Source: Streptomyces armeniacus (GTDB lineage: Bacteria > Actinomycetota > Actinomycetes > Streptomycetales > Streptomycetaceae). Taken from it: a stretch of DNA of 64,000 nucleotides. The number at the start of each line of letters is the position of its first letter. Position 1 is the stretch's first letter. The DNA is taken from assembly GCF_003355155.1 (NCBI RefSeq), contig NZ_CP031320.1, forward strand, positions 7,146,570-7,210,569, in the 5' to 3' direction. A program made the translations under genes and the position numbers. Below, piece by piece: positions 1 to 8,973 of the stretch. Under the pieces are notes generated by a model that had not been told where the DNA came from, searched no databases, and was given only the letters and a program-made list of their open reading frames with translations.

Positions 1-16
1 AAAAAACACAAGTAGA

Positions 17-250
17 CTACAGAATGTGCTCCGGAGCGGTCACCCACACGCCCAGCCCGCTCACGACGATGATCGTCAGCGCCACCTCCAGGACCCGGCC
101 GCTGCCGCGCAGCGCCGCCATGAAGCCCAGCACCAGCATCGGCAGCGTGTTCGCCATCAGCTGGTCGACCCCGCAGTGCATGAACGACGCCGGGATCACG
201 TCCAGCAGCTCGTCGGCTCCCCCTTCCTCTATCCCGCAGGTTTCCAGCCC
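17..250 (-). CDS. Rhomboid family intramembrane protease, fragment cut at the contig edge
   Basis: Read on the minus strand, about 65 residues carry the rhomboid pattern: a short stretch ending in IPASFMHCG, then VDQLMANTLPMLVLGF (the second His/Asn region of the family) and two hydrophobic helices ending at GVWVTAP. The next family block, with the GxSG catalytic serine, is absent because the frame stops about 20 bases from the window edge. Towards the N-terminus similarity fades at about position 250, where a run of 12 C appears at 268-279. The first 22 bases are AT-rich, unlike everything around them, so the gene is probably intact in the organism and broken only here. Family call is moderate; activity cannot be judged without the Ser. 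Confidence 0.55.
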   Translation of the reverse strand, partial: GLETCGIEEGGADELLDVIPASFMHCGVDQLMANTLPMLVLGFMAALRGSGRVLEVALTIIVVSGLGVWVTAPEHIL

Positions 251-553
251 GTCCCCCGTGGCCTCGTCCCCCCCCCCCCGCCCCACCCGCCCCCCGCCCC
301 GACATACGCACCGCCCCACGCAACGACCCACGCAACGCCCCACGCCCCGAACGGTGATGTCCGACGTCCGCCCCACCCCGCACACCGTCCGCATACCGCC
401 CGCACGCGGCCGCCCGTCCGCCGGATCTGTCACAGCAGTTCCCAGCGGGGCGTCTGATGGCTACGGTCCATGCACCGCGTTCGCAACCCGGACACGGAAC
501 CCCCCACGTCGAACAGCTCTGTTCCTGCCGTACATCCCGGAAGGACCCTGACT
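251..553. other. C-rich intergenic stretch upstream of the aminopeptidase gene
   Basis: No credible gene. Positions 268-330 are almost pure C on the plus strand, including a run of 12 C, with repeats of the type ACGCAACGMCCCACGC at about 310-345. The strand-biased homopolymer resembles the poly-G stretch near 16.9 kb and may be low-quality assembly. The purine-rich GGAAGGA at 539-545 is the ribosome binding site of the next gene. Confidence 0.5.
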
Positions 554-2107
554 GTGCACGTACCGCTCCGTAAGAGACACAGAACCGTCGCGGTGTTCGC
601 CGCCGCGGCGCTTGCCACCCCGCTGCTCCTCGCAGCGTCCGCCGCACCCGCCGCGGCGGAGCACGACCCGGCGAAGAAGGGCCGGAAACTCGCTCGCGAA
701 CTGGTCCAACGGACCAGCGCCAAGGGCGCGATGAAGCACATGCGCGCCTTCCAGGCCATCGCCGACCGCAGCGACGACAACCGCGCCGCCGGCTCACGGG
801 GGCACGAACGGTCCGCCAAGTACGCGGGTTCGCTGCTGAAGAAGGCGGGCTACGAGGTCACGTACGAGAAGTTCGAGTTCACGTACGTGGAGACGCTCGC
901 CGAGAAGCTCACGGTGCTCACGCCCGGCCAACGCGACGTGCCCATCCACCTCATGACGTACACCGCGAGCACCCCCGAGGGCGGCACCGAGGCCGCCGTC
1001 GCGCCCGTACCGGCGGACGGCAGCAGCGGCTGCGAGGCCGCGGACTTCGCGGACGGCGCGTACGAGGGGAAGATCGCGCTCATCCAGCGCGGCGCCTGCG
1101 ACTTCGCCACCAAGCAGGCCAACGCCGCGGACGCCGGCGCGGTCGGCGCCGTCATCTACAACAACACCGACGGCGAACTCAACGGCACTCTCGGCGCCCC
1201 CGACGCCGGCCGCATCCCCACCGGCGGCATCACCAAGGCCGACGGCGAGGCGCTCGCCGCCGAGGCCGCGGAGGGCGAGGTGACCGTCAACCTCGAGATC
1301 CGCGAGTTCCACGAGCAGCGCACCACCCCGAACGTCATCGCCGAGACCCGCGGCGGCGACGACGACAACGTCGTGATGCTCGGCGCCCACCTCGACTCCG
1401 TCGCGGGCGGCCCCGGCATCAACGACAACGCCTCCGGCTCGGCCGGAATCCTGGAGGCCGCCCTCCAGTTGGCCAAGGCCGACCGGCGCGGCAAGCACGA
1501 GAACAAGGTGCGCTTCGCGCTCTGGACGGCGGAGGAACTGGGCCTGATCGGCTCCGAGCACTACGTCGCCGGGCTGTCCGAGGACGAGCGCGACGACATC
1601 GCCCTCTACCTCAACTTCGACATGATCGCCTCGCCCAACCACGGGCTGTTCGTGTACGACGGCGACGACTCCGACGGCGTCGGCGCGGGCCCCGGGCCGG
1701 AGGGCTCGGCGCAGATCGAGCGCTCCATCAACGAGTTCATGCGGTCGCAGGGCAACGAGCCGCGCGGCACCGACTTCTCCGGGCGCTCCGACTACGGGCC
1801 GTTCATCGAGGTCGGCATCCCGTCGGGCGGCACGTTCACCGGCGCGGAGGGCATCAAGTCCGAGGAGGAGCAGGCGCTCTGGGGCGGCGAGGCGGGCGTC
1901 GCGTACGACAAGTGCTACCACATGGCGTGCGACGACCTGCGCAACCTCAGCATGCCGGCGTTCGACGCCAACGTGGACGTCATCGCGAACGCGGTCGGCA
2001 ACTACGCCTGGGACACCGGCAGTCTCGAGCAGCAGGCGCCGTACCGCGCCACCGACCGGACCGCGGGCAGCAGCGGCGGACTGCACACGCACAACGCCAC
2101 CAAGTAA
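554..2107 (+). CDS. Secreted M28 family zinc aminopeptidase with PA domain
   Basis: A 517-residue exported metallo-aminopeptidase related to the Streptomyces griseus aminopeptidase. The GTG at 554 follows GGAAGGA with good spacing; an upstream in-frame ATG at 470 lacks a site. Residues 1-35 are a signal peptide (basic start, AAALATPLLLAASAAPAAA). A PA insert spans about 145-250. The M28 core shows all five metal ligands and the base: H279 in AHLDS, D291 in NDNASG, the E327-E328 pair in AEELG, D356 in NFDMI and H456 in CYHMACDD. It should cleave N-terminal residues from extracellular peptides using two zinc ions. It is monocistronic, with no operon partner. Confidence 0.93.
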   Translation: MHVPLRKRHRTVAVFAAAALATPLLLAASAAPAAAEHDPAKKGRKLARELVQRTSAKGAMKHMRAFQAIADRSDDNRAAGSRGHERSAKYAGSLLKKAGYEVTYEKFEFTYVETLAEKLTVLTPGQRDVPIHLMTYTASTPEGGTEAAVAPVPADGSSGCEAADFADGAYEGKIALIQRGACDFATKQANAADAGAVGAVIYNNTDGELNGTLGAPDAGRIPTGGITKADGEALAAEAAEGEVTVNLEIREFHEQRTTPNVIAETRGGDDDNVVMLGAHLDSVAGGPGINDNASGSAGILEAALQLAKADRRGKHENKVRFALWTAEELGLIGSEHYVAGLSEDERDDIALYLNFDMIASPNHGLFVYDGDDSDGVGAGPGPEGSAQIERSINEFMRSQGNEPRGTDFSGRSDYGPFIEVGIPSGGTFTGAEGIKSEEEQALWGGEAGVAYDKCYHMACDDLRNLSMPAFDANVDVIANAVGNYAWDTGSLEQQAPYRATDRTAGSSGGLHTHNATK

Positions 2108-2583
2108 GCACGAGACACGGACACACGGAGACACGGACACACGGAGACACGGGTTCAGGGGCGGGTGGCGGTCTCCGCCGCCCGCCCGACCCGCGTCAGC
2201 AGCCCGCGCGTACGGACGTGCGCGCGGGCTCCCGTACGGCCGGGGGCTCCCGTACGGGCGCGGGCTCCGGCCCCGTGCGCTCCCTGGGCGGCGGCCCGCC
2301 GTACGGACCGGGCGCGCGCCGTCCGCGTCGACACCGCGTACTCGCGCCGCCCCGCGAGGTGCTCCACCGGCTCGCCGCCCGCGAGGCCCCCCGCCATGGG
2401 GCCCCGCGCCACGCGCGGCCCGTACGCGCCCGGCGCGCCGCGCCGCCACTCTTTCGGGTCGGGCCCGCGGCGCCCTCCGCCGCCCCGGCGTGTCCCGCGT
2501 CCCCGGGCCTCCGGGCCGTATGTCGGCAGAGTGCTCTCGCAGCATGGCTGCGCCTGGCACCGCTCGCCCGGTAGGCTTTCCGT
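2108..2583. other. Intergenic region with short tandem repeats
   Basis: No gene is supported; open frames here are GC-driven. Positions 2110-2152 hold tandem copies of an ACACGGAGACACGG-like unit directly after the aminopeptidase stop. Positions 2205-2420 are dense in CCCGTACGG-type words. No tRNA and no clear terminator with a T-tract. Confidence 0.5.
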
Positions 2584-2880
2584 GTGATCTTCAAGCGAAT
2601 CGGAAACGGGCGGCCGTACCCCGACCACGGCCGGGAAAGCACCCGCCAGTGGGCGGATGTTGCCCCACGCCCGGTGCGTCTTGACCAGCTCGTCACCACC
2701 AAGGGGCAGCTCGACCTGGAGACCCTCCTCGCCGAGGACTCCACGTTCTACGGCGACCTGTTCGCCCATGTCGTGAAGTGGCAGGGCGACCTCTATCTGG
2801 AGGACGGGCTGCACCGGGCCGTACGCGCCGCGCTCCAGCAGCGGCAGGTGCTGCACGCACGTGTGCTCGAAATGGGATAA
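2584..2880 (+). CDS. Conserved actinobacterial small protein, VapB-like antitoxin family
   Basis: A 98-residue protein starting from GTG (VIFKRIGNGRPYPDHG). Close relatives occur in most Streptomyces next to the LytR_C gene; from memory they are often labelled VapB-type antitoxins. No VapC-like PIN nuclease lies beside it, so a toxin-antitoxin role is unproven. The C-terminal half is likely helical (DLYLEDGLHRAVRAALQQRQ). The next gene starts 71 bp downstream and may be co-transcribed. The N-terminal boundary is the first conserved codon; no strong ribosome binding site is visible. Confidence 0.75.
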   Translation: MIFKRIGNGRPYPDHGRESTRQWADVAPRPVRLDQLVTTKGQLDLETLLAEDSTFYGDLFAHVVKWQGDLYLEDGLHRAVRAALQQRQVLHARVLEMG

Positions 2881-2951
2881 ACGGCTGAACGCAGCGGCTC
2901 GCCATTGATCATCTGGTAGGCATCGTCCCGCCCGCGGATTACCCTGCGCAC

Positions 2952-3644
2952 ATGAGCATGCTCACTCCCCCCGGCATGGGCGGTCAGTACCGCATCAAGG
3001 GTGACCGCTATCCGCGCATGCGCCGCCCCCGCAACCGCCGCAGAATCGTTCTCGCCACGGTGTCCGCGGCAGCCGCCACGGGCCTGGTCGGCTGGGGGAC
3101 GCTGCAGCTCATCGACGTCTTCTCGGGCGGCGGCGGCAGCTCCGCCGAGGCCGCCGGCAAGCACGGCGAAGACGGCAAGGAGTGCGTCGCGCAGGACCGG
3201 AAACCGGACGACGGTTCCGCGTCCGGGAAGACCGGCGGGAAGCCGGCCGGCGGCAAGTCCGGCGCGGACGTGCCGAAGCCCGGCACGATCAAGGTGAACG
3301 TCCTGAACGCCACGCCCCGCAGCGGCCTCGCCGCCGACACCGCCGATGAGCTGAAGAAGCGCGGCTTCAAGGTCGGCGAGGTCACCAACGCGCCGAAGTC
3401 CCTCGACAAGAAGGTCAAGGGCACCGGCCTGCTGATGGGCGCGACCGGCGCCGACACGGCCGCCCGGTTCAAGGTGCTCGGCAGCCACCTGGCCGGCGCG
3501 GACACCCGTTACGACAACCGCAAGGGCGCGGACGTCGATCTGGTGATCGGCAACGAGTTCAAGAAGCTCACCGCGGAGAAGGACGCGGCGCGCGCGATGG
3601 CAGCGCTGGCCGATCCCAAGCCGTCCACGTCCCCGTCCTGCTGA
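2952..3644 (+). CDS. LytR C-terminal domain (LytR_C) membrane-anchored protein
   Basis: A 230-residue protein. Residues 1-35 are basic and cytoplasmic (RMRRPRNRRR); a single membrane segment follows at about 35-55 (IVLATVSAAAATGLVGWGTL). A Gly/Lys-rich spacer leads to a LytR_C domain at about 110-200, recognisable by IKVNVLNATPRSGLAADTADELKKRGFKV and the later VDLVIG. The catalytic LCP domain is absent, so it probably binds cell-wall glycopolymer or assists LCP enzymes outside the membrane. Adjacent to the VapB-like gene, as in other Streptomyces. Confidence 0.88.
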   Translation: MSMLTPPGMGGQYRIKGDRYPRMRRPRNRRRIVLATVSAAAATGLVGWGTLQLIDVFSGGGGSSAEAAGKHGEDGKECVAQDRKPDDGSASGKTGGKPAGGKSGADVPKPGTIKVNVLNATPRSGLAADTADELKKRGFKVGEVTNAPKSLDKKVKGTGLLMGATGADTAARFKVLGSHLAGADTRYDNRKGADVDLVIGNEFKKLTAEKDAARAMAALADPKPSTSPSC

Positions 3645-3793
3645 AGGGCGCCGCTCGCAGAACGTCGCCGACCCGCTGAGCGTGCCCGTCCCGCTGAACG
3701 GCGGACCCGCCGCGGCCGTACGAACTCTGCCGCGGCCGTACGGATCCCGCCGCGACCGGTACGTACGGACCCCGCCGCCCGTACGGGACCGCC

Positions 3794-4429
3794 CTAACCG
3801 GCCGTCCCGTACATCCGGTCCCCGGCGTCGCCCAGCCCCGGAACGATGAACCCGGCCTCGTTCAGCCGCTCGTCGACCGCGGCCGTCACCACCGTGACCG
3901 GCGTGCCCGACAGCTCGCGTTCCATCAGGCCGACCCCTTCCGGCGCGGCCAGCAGGCAGATCGCCGTCACGTCGTCGGCGCCGCGCGAGATCAGCTCGTT
4001 GATGGCCGCGACCAGCGTGCCGCCCGTCGCGAGCATGGGGTCCAGCACGTACACCTGGCGTCCGGAGAGGTCGCCCGGAATGCGCGTCGCGTACGTCGAC
4101 GGCTGCAGCGTGTCCTCGTCGCGGATCATGCCGAGGAAGCCGACCTCCGCCGTCGGCAGCAGCCGCGTCATGCCCTCCAGCATGCCGAGCCCCGCCCGCA
4201 GGATCGGCACCACCAGCGGCCGCGGATGCGTCAGCCGTACACCGGTTGTCGCCGTCACCGGGGTGGTGATGTCCACCGGCTCGGTACGCACGTCGCGGGT
4301 GGCCTCGTACGCGAGCAGGGTCACCAACTCGTCGGCGAGGCGCCGGAATGTCGGCGAGTCGGTGCGCTCGTCGCGCAGGGTGCTCAGCTTGTGCGCCACC
4401 AGCGGGTGGTCGGCAACGTGGATGCGCAT
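3794..4429 (-). CDS. upp: Uracil phosphoribosyltransferase
   Basis: A 211-residue protein of the usual length for UPRTase. It converts uracil and PRPP to UMP in pyrimidine salvage. Visible motifs are [13 protein letters not shown], the PRPP loop [16 protein letters not shown] and the uracil-binding [17 protein letters not shown] near the C-terminus. The start ATG gives the standard [20 protein letters not shown]; longer versions would only add antisense-like sequence. Transcribed alone, convergent with the LytR_C gene and divergent from the small basic gene at 4524. Confidence 0.97.
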   Translation of the reverse strand: MRIHVADHPLVAHKLSTLRDERTDSPTFRRLADELVTLLAYEATRDVRTEPVDITTPVTATTGVRLTHPRPLVVPILRAGLGMLEGMTRLLPTAEVGFLGMIRDEDTLQPSTYATRIPGDLSGRQVYVLDPMLATGGTLVAAINELISRGADDVTAICLLAAPEGVGLMERELSGTPVTVVTAAVDERLNEAGFIVPGLGDAGDRMYGTAG

Positions 4430-4523
4430 GCCCACGACATTAACGGAGATACAGCGGGTGCCACCGCTGGCGTACGACCGCCGCCTGGGGGGAAAGTAGG
4501 CATGTACGCCCGGAGGTGTGCAA

Positions 4524-4724
4524 ATGCCCGAACCCAGGAGAGCTTCCGCAGGACGAGCGTCCGGGGGCCGCCGCGCCGTCGTCGACGCGGACCGGCTGCG
4601 CCGCCGGGCGCGGTTCCTGCGGGAGCTCAACGACGCCAAGGAACTGCGCGAACGTGTGCAGCCGCGCCGCGCCCGAGCGGCACGTATGCGGCAGCACATG
4701 CGAATGCGGACGTTTCGCTGGTGA
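4524..4724 (+). CDS. Small very basic conserved protein ending in RMRTFRW
   Basis: A 66-residue Arg-rich protein with the middle section [20 protein letters not shown] predicted helical and a C-terminal RMRTFRW that I recognise from similar Streptomyces small proteins. The ATG at 4524 has GGAGG at 4512-4516 with 7-nt spacing, better than the in-frame GTG at 4518. Lies between upp and the tadA operon. Function unknown; charge suggests nucleic-acid or ribosome contact, which is inference only. Confidence 0.65.
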   Translation: MPEPRRASAGRASGGRRAVVDADRLRRRARFLRELNDAKELRERVQPRRARAARMRQHMRMRTFRW

Positions 4725-4878
4725 TGCGGGTGAGCGGGGGGCGGACTTCTGCCAAACACCTGCCCGACGCACACTCGAAGACCCTTCGCGAAGCCTCCGT
4801 TTCTGCCACGATTCGATTAGGGCGGGGGCACGGTCCTCGCCGACACTCGGACACACGGAAACCAGTGGGAGAGTCACG

Positions 4879-5421
4879 GTGTATTTCGCCGCACTGCTCG
4901 CTCGCACCGAAGACGGGTGGGAAGCGAGTGACACGGAGCTCGATGATGTGGAGACCCTCGCCGACCTCGCCGACCTGGCCCGGGAAGCCGCGTCCGACGA
5001 CGAGACGGTGCTGGTCTGCATCGAGCAGGACGGCACTTGGTTCGGCGTCGTACGCGTCGACGGAGAAGACGACCCGCGCGTCTTCGTCTCCGACGCGGCC
5101 GCCGCCATGCGGAGCTCGTACGGCGAGATCCTGCTCTCCGACGATCTGCTCGGACGCGAGCCGGAGGACCCGGCCGTGCTCGAACAGCTCGTCGACCTCG
5201 ACGGCACGGAGGACGGGGAGCCGGCGGACGGCGACGGTGCCGCGGCCGACCCCGACGCCGCACCGGGCGACACGGTGCCGCCCGGGCCGATCGGGGACGC
5301 GGACCTGCTGACGGATCTCGGCATGGAGGAGAAGACCGTCCTCACCCTCACCGCCGAAGACGCTCTGGGCTCCATCGCCGACGCACTGGGCTGCACGGAC
5401 GTGCTGGAGGCGGTCCGGTAG
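4879..5421 (+). CDS. tRNA adenosine deaminase-associated protein
   Basis: A 180-residue acidic protein of the family regularly found upstream of tadA in actinobacteria. The start GTG (VYFAALLARTEDGWEASD) lies 6 nt after GGGAGAG. The first 120 residues are conserved (ETVLVCIEQDGTWFGVVRVD, VFVSDAAAA); a variable Asp/Gly/Pro linker follows, then a conserved end (LTLTAEDALGSIADALGCTDVLEAV). No catalytic motif is seen. The 180-bp gap to tadA suggests a shared transcript; a partner or regulatory role for TadA is inferred from context. Confidence 0.87.
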   Translation: MYFAALLARTEDGWEASDTELDDVETLADLADLAREAASDDETVLVCIEQDGTWFGVVRVDGEDDPRVFVSDAAAAMRSSYGEILLSDDLLGREPEDPAVLEQLVDLDGTEDGEPADGDGAAADPDAAPGDTVPPGPIGDADLLTDLGMEEKTVLTLTAEDALGSIADALGCTDVLEAVR

Positions 5422-5600
5422 CGAGATCGTCCGCCAGTGGACGATCCGCCGGCGGACAGTCTCCGTGAGGCCTGAGCGCCCACTGCCGACCAGACGACCA
5501 GCCGACCGCCGACCAGTCCTCCCGGCCCGCGACACCCGGCGCCCGCCCCCCACCCGGCGCCCGGCACAGCGGAGCCGCGGAACGCCGCGGAGAGCGAGCC

Positions 5601-6158
5601 ATGAGCGAACCGGACCACGACCCCGTACGCGACCCCTGGCGGGCGCCCATGCGGCTGGCACTCGACGAGGCCGTACGGGCGCTCGCGACGGGCGACGTAC
5701 CGGTCGGCGCCGTCGTGCTCGGCCCGGACGGCACCGTGCTCGGCCGCGGCCACAACGAACGCGAGGCCACCGGCGACCCCACCGGCCACGCCGAACTGAT
5801 CGCCCTCCGCGCCGCCGCCCGCTCCCTCGGCGGCTGGCGGCTGCACGGCTGCACCCTGCTGGTGACGCTGGAGCCCTGCACGATGTGCGCGGGCGCAGCC
5901 GTACTCGCCCGGGTCGACCGCGTCGTCTACGGCGCCCAGGACCCGAAGGCGGGCGCCGCCGGCTCCCTCTGGGACGTCGTACGCGACCGCCGCCTCAACC
6001 ACCGCCCGGAGGTCGTCAACGGCGTCCTCGCCGCGGAGTGCGGCCGCCTCCTCACGGACTTCTTCCGCGGCCCGGACCCGGCGGCCCCCGGGACCACCCC
6101 GGACTCCTCCGCCGCCACCCCGGATACCGATTTCGAAGCACGGCCACCGGTGGGCTAA
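5601..6158 (+). CDS. tadA: tRNA-specific adenosine deaminase
   Basis: A 185-residue cytidine-deaminase-fold enzyme that converts A34 to inosine in tRNA-Arg(ACG). The zinc site is intact: H63-A-E65 with the proton-shuttling Glu, and P92-C93-T-M-C96. The sequence following the PCxxC motif (AGAAVLARVDRVVYGAQDPKAGA) is typical. The C-terminal 25 residues are a disordered Pro/Thr tail. The ATG at 5601 has a weak GAGAGCGAG site; an internal ATG at 5649 would remove only the non-conserved leader. Immediately followed by a tRNA gene. Confidence 0.96.
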   Translation: MSEPDHDPVRDPWRAPMRLALDEAVRALATGDVPVGAVVLGPDGTVLGRGHNEREATGDPTGHAELIALRAAARSLGGWRLHGCTLLVTLEPCTMCAGAAVLARVDRVVYGAQDPKAGAAGSLWDVVRDRRLNHRPEVVNGVLAAECGRLLTDFFRGPDPAAPGTTPDSSAATPDTDFEARPPVG

Positions 6159-6168
6159 GCTTCCTCTC

Positions 6169-6255
6169 GGTAGCGTGTCCGAGCGGCCGAAGGAGCTCGC
6201 CTCGAAAGCGAGTGAGGGGGCAACTCCTCCGTGGGTTCAAATCCCACCGCTACCG
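6169..6255 (+). tRNA. tRNA-Ser(CGA)
   Basis: Acceptor GGTAGCG pairs with CGCTACC at 6248-6254, with discriminator G at 6255. The anticodon loop CTCGAAA gives CGA. A long variable arm (GTGAGGGGGCAACTCCTC region) marks a class II serine tRNA, and the T arm GGGTTCAAATCCC is canonical. CCA is not encoded. It starts 10 nt after the tadA stop. Confidence 0.97.
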
Positions 6256-6275
6256 CTCTGAGCAGCACAGACGTG

Positions 6276-6301
6276 GGGCCGGACCCGGCAGGGTCCGGCC
6301 C
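6276..6301 (+). terminator. Hairpin terminator after tRNA-Ser
   Basis: A perfect 11-bp inverted repeat, GGGCCGGACCC (6276-6286) and GGGTCCGGCCC (6291-6301), with loop GGCA and a short TT tail. It lies 20 nt after the tRNA and is typical of high-GC actinobacterial terminators with little U-tract. From 6305 to 6646 no other feature is supported apart from GTACGG-type words. Confidence 0.8.
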
Positions 6302-6646
6302 TTCGTCGTGTGCGGCCTGCGGTGCCGTACGGGCCCGTGGCGACGTACGGGCGTGAGGGCCGCCTCGTGGGGCGAACAGGCCGCGCGGGGGTGGGAGTTG
6401 GGGCGCAGGCCGCGCGGGGCCCGCGTGGCCCGTCTGCGGGCCGTATGGGCGGTGCGCCGCGTACGGCGTACGGACCGGGCGCCTCCGGATGTGTCCCGCG
6501 TAGCCGTCCGAGAGGCCAGCCGCAAGCAAAGAGCCCCGGTTTCTGGGGGTTTGATTGCGCCCGCGCTGGTCACGGCACGGAAGGCTCTGGTTAGACTCGC
6601 GCGATCGCACAGGGGACGCGCGGCTGATCGTGGAGGGCAGTTCGAG

Positions 6647-6808
6647 GTGGACATAAAGAAGATCGCGCAGTATGTCATCGTCGTCTTCGTGCTGTACACG
6701 ATCATCACCTCGCCCGCCCGGGCTGCCGATCTCGTCCAGGTCGGCTTCGAGGGGATCTCGGACGCCGCCCAGGGTGTGGGTGACTTCATGACGGAGCTCG
6801 TCAACTGA
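6647..6808 (+). CDS. Small conserved membrane protein upstream of the sigma factors
   Basis: A 53-residue peptide. GTG at 6647 follows GGAGGG (6632-6637). It begins MDIKKIAQYVIVVFVLYTII, one hydrophobic helix, then a polar half (GISDAAQGVGDFMTELVN). Similar small proteins are conserved in Streptomyces next to sigF-like genes as far as I recall. Function unknown. Confidence 0.68.
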   Translation: MDIKKIAQYVIVVFVLYTIITSPARAADLVQVGFEGISDAAQGVGDFMTELVN

Positions 6809-7063
6809 CCGTGCGGTCCGCGCAGGACCTGACGCCCGTACGCGTCAACTGACGGCCGCCACGCCCCCGTAGCCCCCTTGAGTCCAGTGCTCGCGCCGCG
6901 CCGCGCGGCGGTGGGCCCGTACCCGTGTTCGGCGTGCGAGTGGCCCAACTGGCCAGCAACACGGAATAACCGGGTGCTTGCACACTGTGCACATGTCTTG
7001 TGATGCTATGACCGCTTTTGCCGGATGTGTGGACCACGCGGACCGCGAAGGGGTGGTGGCTGA

Positions 7064-7882
7064 GTGGACGGGTCCCCGACCCCGCCCCGCGCTTCGCCCG
7101 GGGGTGCTCCCCGGAGCCGGAGCGCCGCGGCACGGGCCCTGACCCAGGTGCTCTTCGAGCAGCTGGCGGGCCTGGAGGCCGGTACGCCCGAGCACACCAA
7201 GGTGCGCGAGGCGCTCGTCGAGGTGAACCTCCCGCTGGTGCGCTACGTCGCGGCGCGCTTCCGCAGCCGCAACGAGCCGATGGAGGACGTGGTCCAGGTC
7301 GGCACCATCGGCCTGATCAACGCGATCGACCGGTTCGACGCCGAACGCGGCGTGCAGTTCCCCACGTTCGCCATGCCCACCATCATCGGGGAGATCCGCC
7401 GGTACTTCCGCGACAATGTGCGCACCGTGCACGTACCGCGGCGGCTGCACGAGATGTGGGTGCAGGTCAGCGGGGCCACCGAGGACCTGACCGTGCTGCA
7501 CGGGCGGTCCCCGACGACGGCCGAGATCGCAGAACGGCTGAATCTCGCCGAGGAGGATGTGCTGGCCTGCATCGAGGCGGGGCGCTCGTACCGCGCCACC
7601 TCGCTCGAGGCCGCGCAGGAGCGCGAGGACGGGCCGCCCGGACTGCTCGACCGGCTCGGCTACGAGGACCCGGAGCTGGACGGCGTGGAGCACCGCGACC
7701 TCGTCCGTCACCTGCTGGTCCAGCTGCCCGAGCGCGAGCAGCGCATCCTGCTCCTGCGCTACTACCGGAACCTGACGCAGTCCCAGATCAGCGTGGAACT
7801 GGGTGTCTCGCAGATGCACGTGTCCCGGCTGCTGTCGCGCAGTTTCGCGCGGCTGAGGGCAGCAAATCGGATCGACGCGTAA
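7064..7882 (+). CDS. sigF: SigB/SigF/SigG-type RNA polymerase sigma factor (first of tandem pair)
   Basis: A 272-residue alternative sigma factor. Region 2 starts near residue 55 ([19 protein letters not shown], then [19 protein letters not shown]), followed by the region 2.4-3.0 [22 protein letters not shown], region 3 PRRLHEM, and region 4 [22 protein letters not shown] with the helix-turn-helix [14 protein letters not shown]. The family directs sporulation and stress promoters in Streptomyces. Naming as sigF rests on tandem order and remembered synteny; subgroup is not proven. The start GTG is the earliest sensible codon. No anti-sigma factor gene is adjacent. Confidence 0.87.
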   Translation: MDGSPTPPRASPGGAPRSRSAAARALTQVLFEQLAGLEAGTPEHTKVREALVEVNLPLVRYVAARFRSRNEPMEDVVQVGTIGLINAIDRFDAERGVQFPTFAMPTIIGEIRRYFRDNVRTVHVPRRLHEMWVQVSGATEDLTVLHGRSPTTAEIAERLNLAEEDVLACIEAGRSYRATSLEAAQEREDGPPGLLDRLGYEDPELDGVEHRDLVRHLLVQLPEREQRILLLRYYRNLTQSQISVELGVSQMHVSRLLSRSFARLRAANRIDA

Positions 7883-7987
7883 CCGGTTCGAGTGAGCCGG
7901 TTCCGGCCCCCGGTGCCCTGATCACCAAAGTTTTGTCGACTTGGCGCTACGTCGCGTTGCTGACTTGTGACATTCTGCGAGAGCTGC

Positions 7988-8013
7988 GTTTGCCGTGGCG
8001 GCGCTTCCGGTAT
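7988..8013 (+). promoter_or_regulatory. Candidate SigB-type promoter upstream of the second sigma gene
   Basis: GTTT at 7988-7991 and CGGTAT at 8008-8013, 16 nt apart, fit the SigB-family consensus GTTT-N14-16-GGGTAT/C reported for Streptomyces. It lies 67 nt before the ATG at 8080. If real, the second sigma gene could be self-regulated or driven by a related factor. Confidence 0.4.
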
Positions 8014-8079
8014 TCAGGGGGAGGTGCCTCCCTCAACCGAGGGCGCCGCCCGACCCGTCCGCGACCTCTAGGGGGTGGC

Positions 8080-8973
8080 ATGTCCGTAGAACTGGGCAGC
8101 TCGAAGGTGCTCTCCGAGAACACGACCGCCGACGCGCCCCGCGTCGTTCCCGAAGACTCCGAGGACTTCGCGGTTCCCGAGCCTCAGCCGGCCCCGGTGG
8201 CCGGTGCCGCGATCGACACCCGCACCCTCTCCCGCTCCCTGTTCCTGCGGCTGGCCGTCCTGGACGTGGACAGCCCGGAGCGTACGTACGTCCGCGACAC
8301 CCTGATCGAGCTCAACCTCCCGCTCGTGCGGTACGCCGCGGCGCGCTTCCGCAGCCGGAACGAGCCCATGGAGGACATCGTCCAGGTCGGAACGATCGGC
8401 CTGATCAAGGCGATTGACCGGTTCGACTGCGAACGGGGCGTGGAGTTCCCGACGTTCGCGATGCCGACCGTCGTCGGCGAGATCAAGCGCTTCTTCCGGG
8501 ACACGTCCTGGTCGGTGCGCGTGCCGCGGCGGCTGCAGGAGCTGCGTCTCGCCCTCACCAAGGCGAGTGACGACCTCTCGCAGACGCTCGACCGGTCCCC
8601 GACCGTGCCCGAACTCGCCGCCTGCCTCGGGGTGTCCGAGGAGGACGTGGTGGACGGCCTGGCGGTGGGGAACGCGTACACCGCCTCCTCGCTGGACTCC
8701 CCCTCGATCGAGGAGGACGGCGGCGAGGGCTCCCTGGCGGACCGGCTCGGCTACGAGGACACCGCGCTGGAGGGCGTGGAGTACCGCGAGTCGCTGAAGC
8801 CGCTGCTGGCCAAACTGCCCCCGCGGGAGCGGCAGATCATCATGCTCCGCTTCTTCGCCAACATGACGCAGTCGCAGATCGGTGAGGAGGTCGGCATCTC
8901 GCAGATGCATGTCTCGCGGCTGCTGACCCGCACGCTGGCGCAGCTGCGGGAAGGGCTGATCGCGGAGAGCTGA
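8080..8973 (+). CDS. sigN: SigB/SigF/SigG-type RNA polymerase sigma factor (second of tandem pair)
   Basis: A 297-residue paralogue of the preceding factor, about 60 percent similar by eye through regions 2-4. It opens [19 protein letters not shown], with GGGGGTGG just upstream of the ATG. Region 2 carries [19 protein letters not shown] and region 4 [40 protein letters not shown]. The N-terminal 60 residues are specific to this copy. A 197-bp gap with its own promoter candidate suggests separate control. The sigN name is tentative, based on position beside the sigF-like gene. Confidence 0.87.
   Translation: MSVELGSSKVLSENTTADAPRVVPEDSEDFAVPEPQPAPVAGAAIDTRTLSRSLFLRLAVLDVDSPERTYVRDTLIELNLPLVRYAAARFRSRNEPMEDIVQVGTIGLIKAIDRFDCERGVEFPTFAMPTVVGEIKRFFRDTSWSVRVPRRLQELRLALTKASDDLSQTLDRSPTVPELAACLGVSEEDVVDGLAVGNAYTASSLDSPSIEEDGGEGSLADRLGYEDTALEGVEYRESLKPLLAKLPPRERQIIMLRFFANMTQSQIGEEVGISQMHVSRLLTRTLAQLREGLIAES

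Noticed and set aside
2110..2152. Iterons of a replication origin
   Set aside because: Short degenerate ACACGG repeats right after a stop codon, with no initiator gene or AT-rich unwinding region.
794..2560. Long minus-strand frame opposite the M28 peptidase
   Set aside because: Antisense shadow; low-complexity Arg/Ala/Gly/Val protein without any family pattern.
2584..2880. A complete VapBC toxin-antitoxin pair
   Set aside because: Only the VapB-like half is seen; the neighbouring gene is LytR_C, not a PIN-domain toxin.
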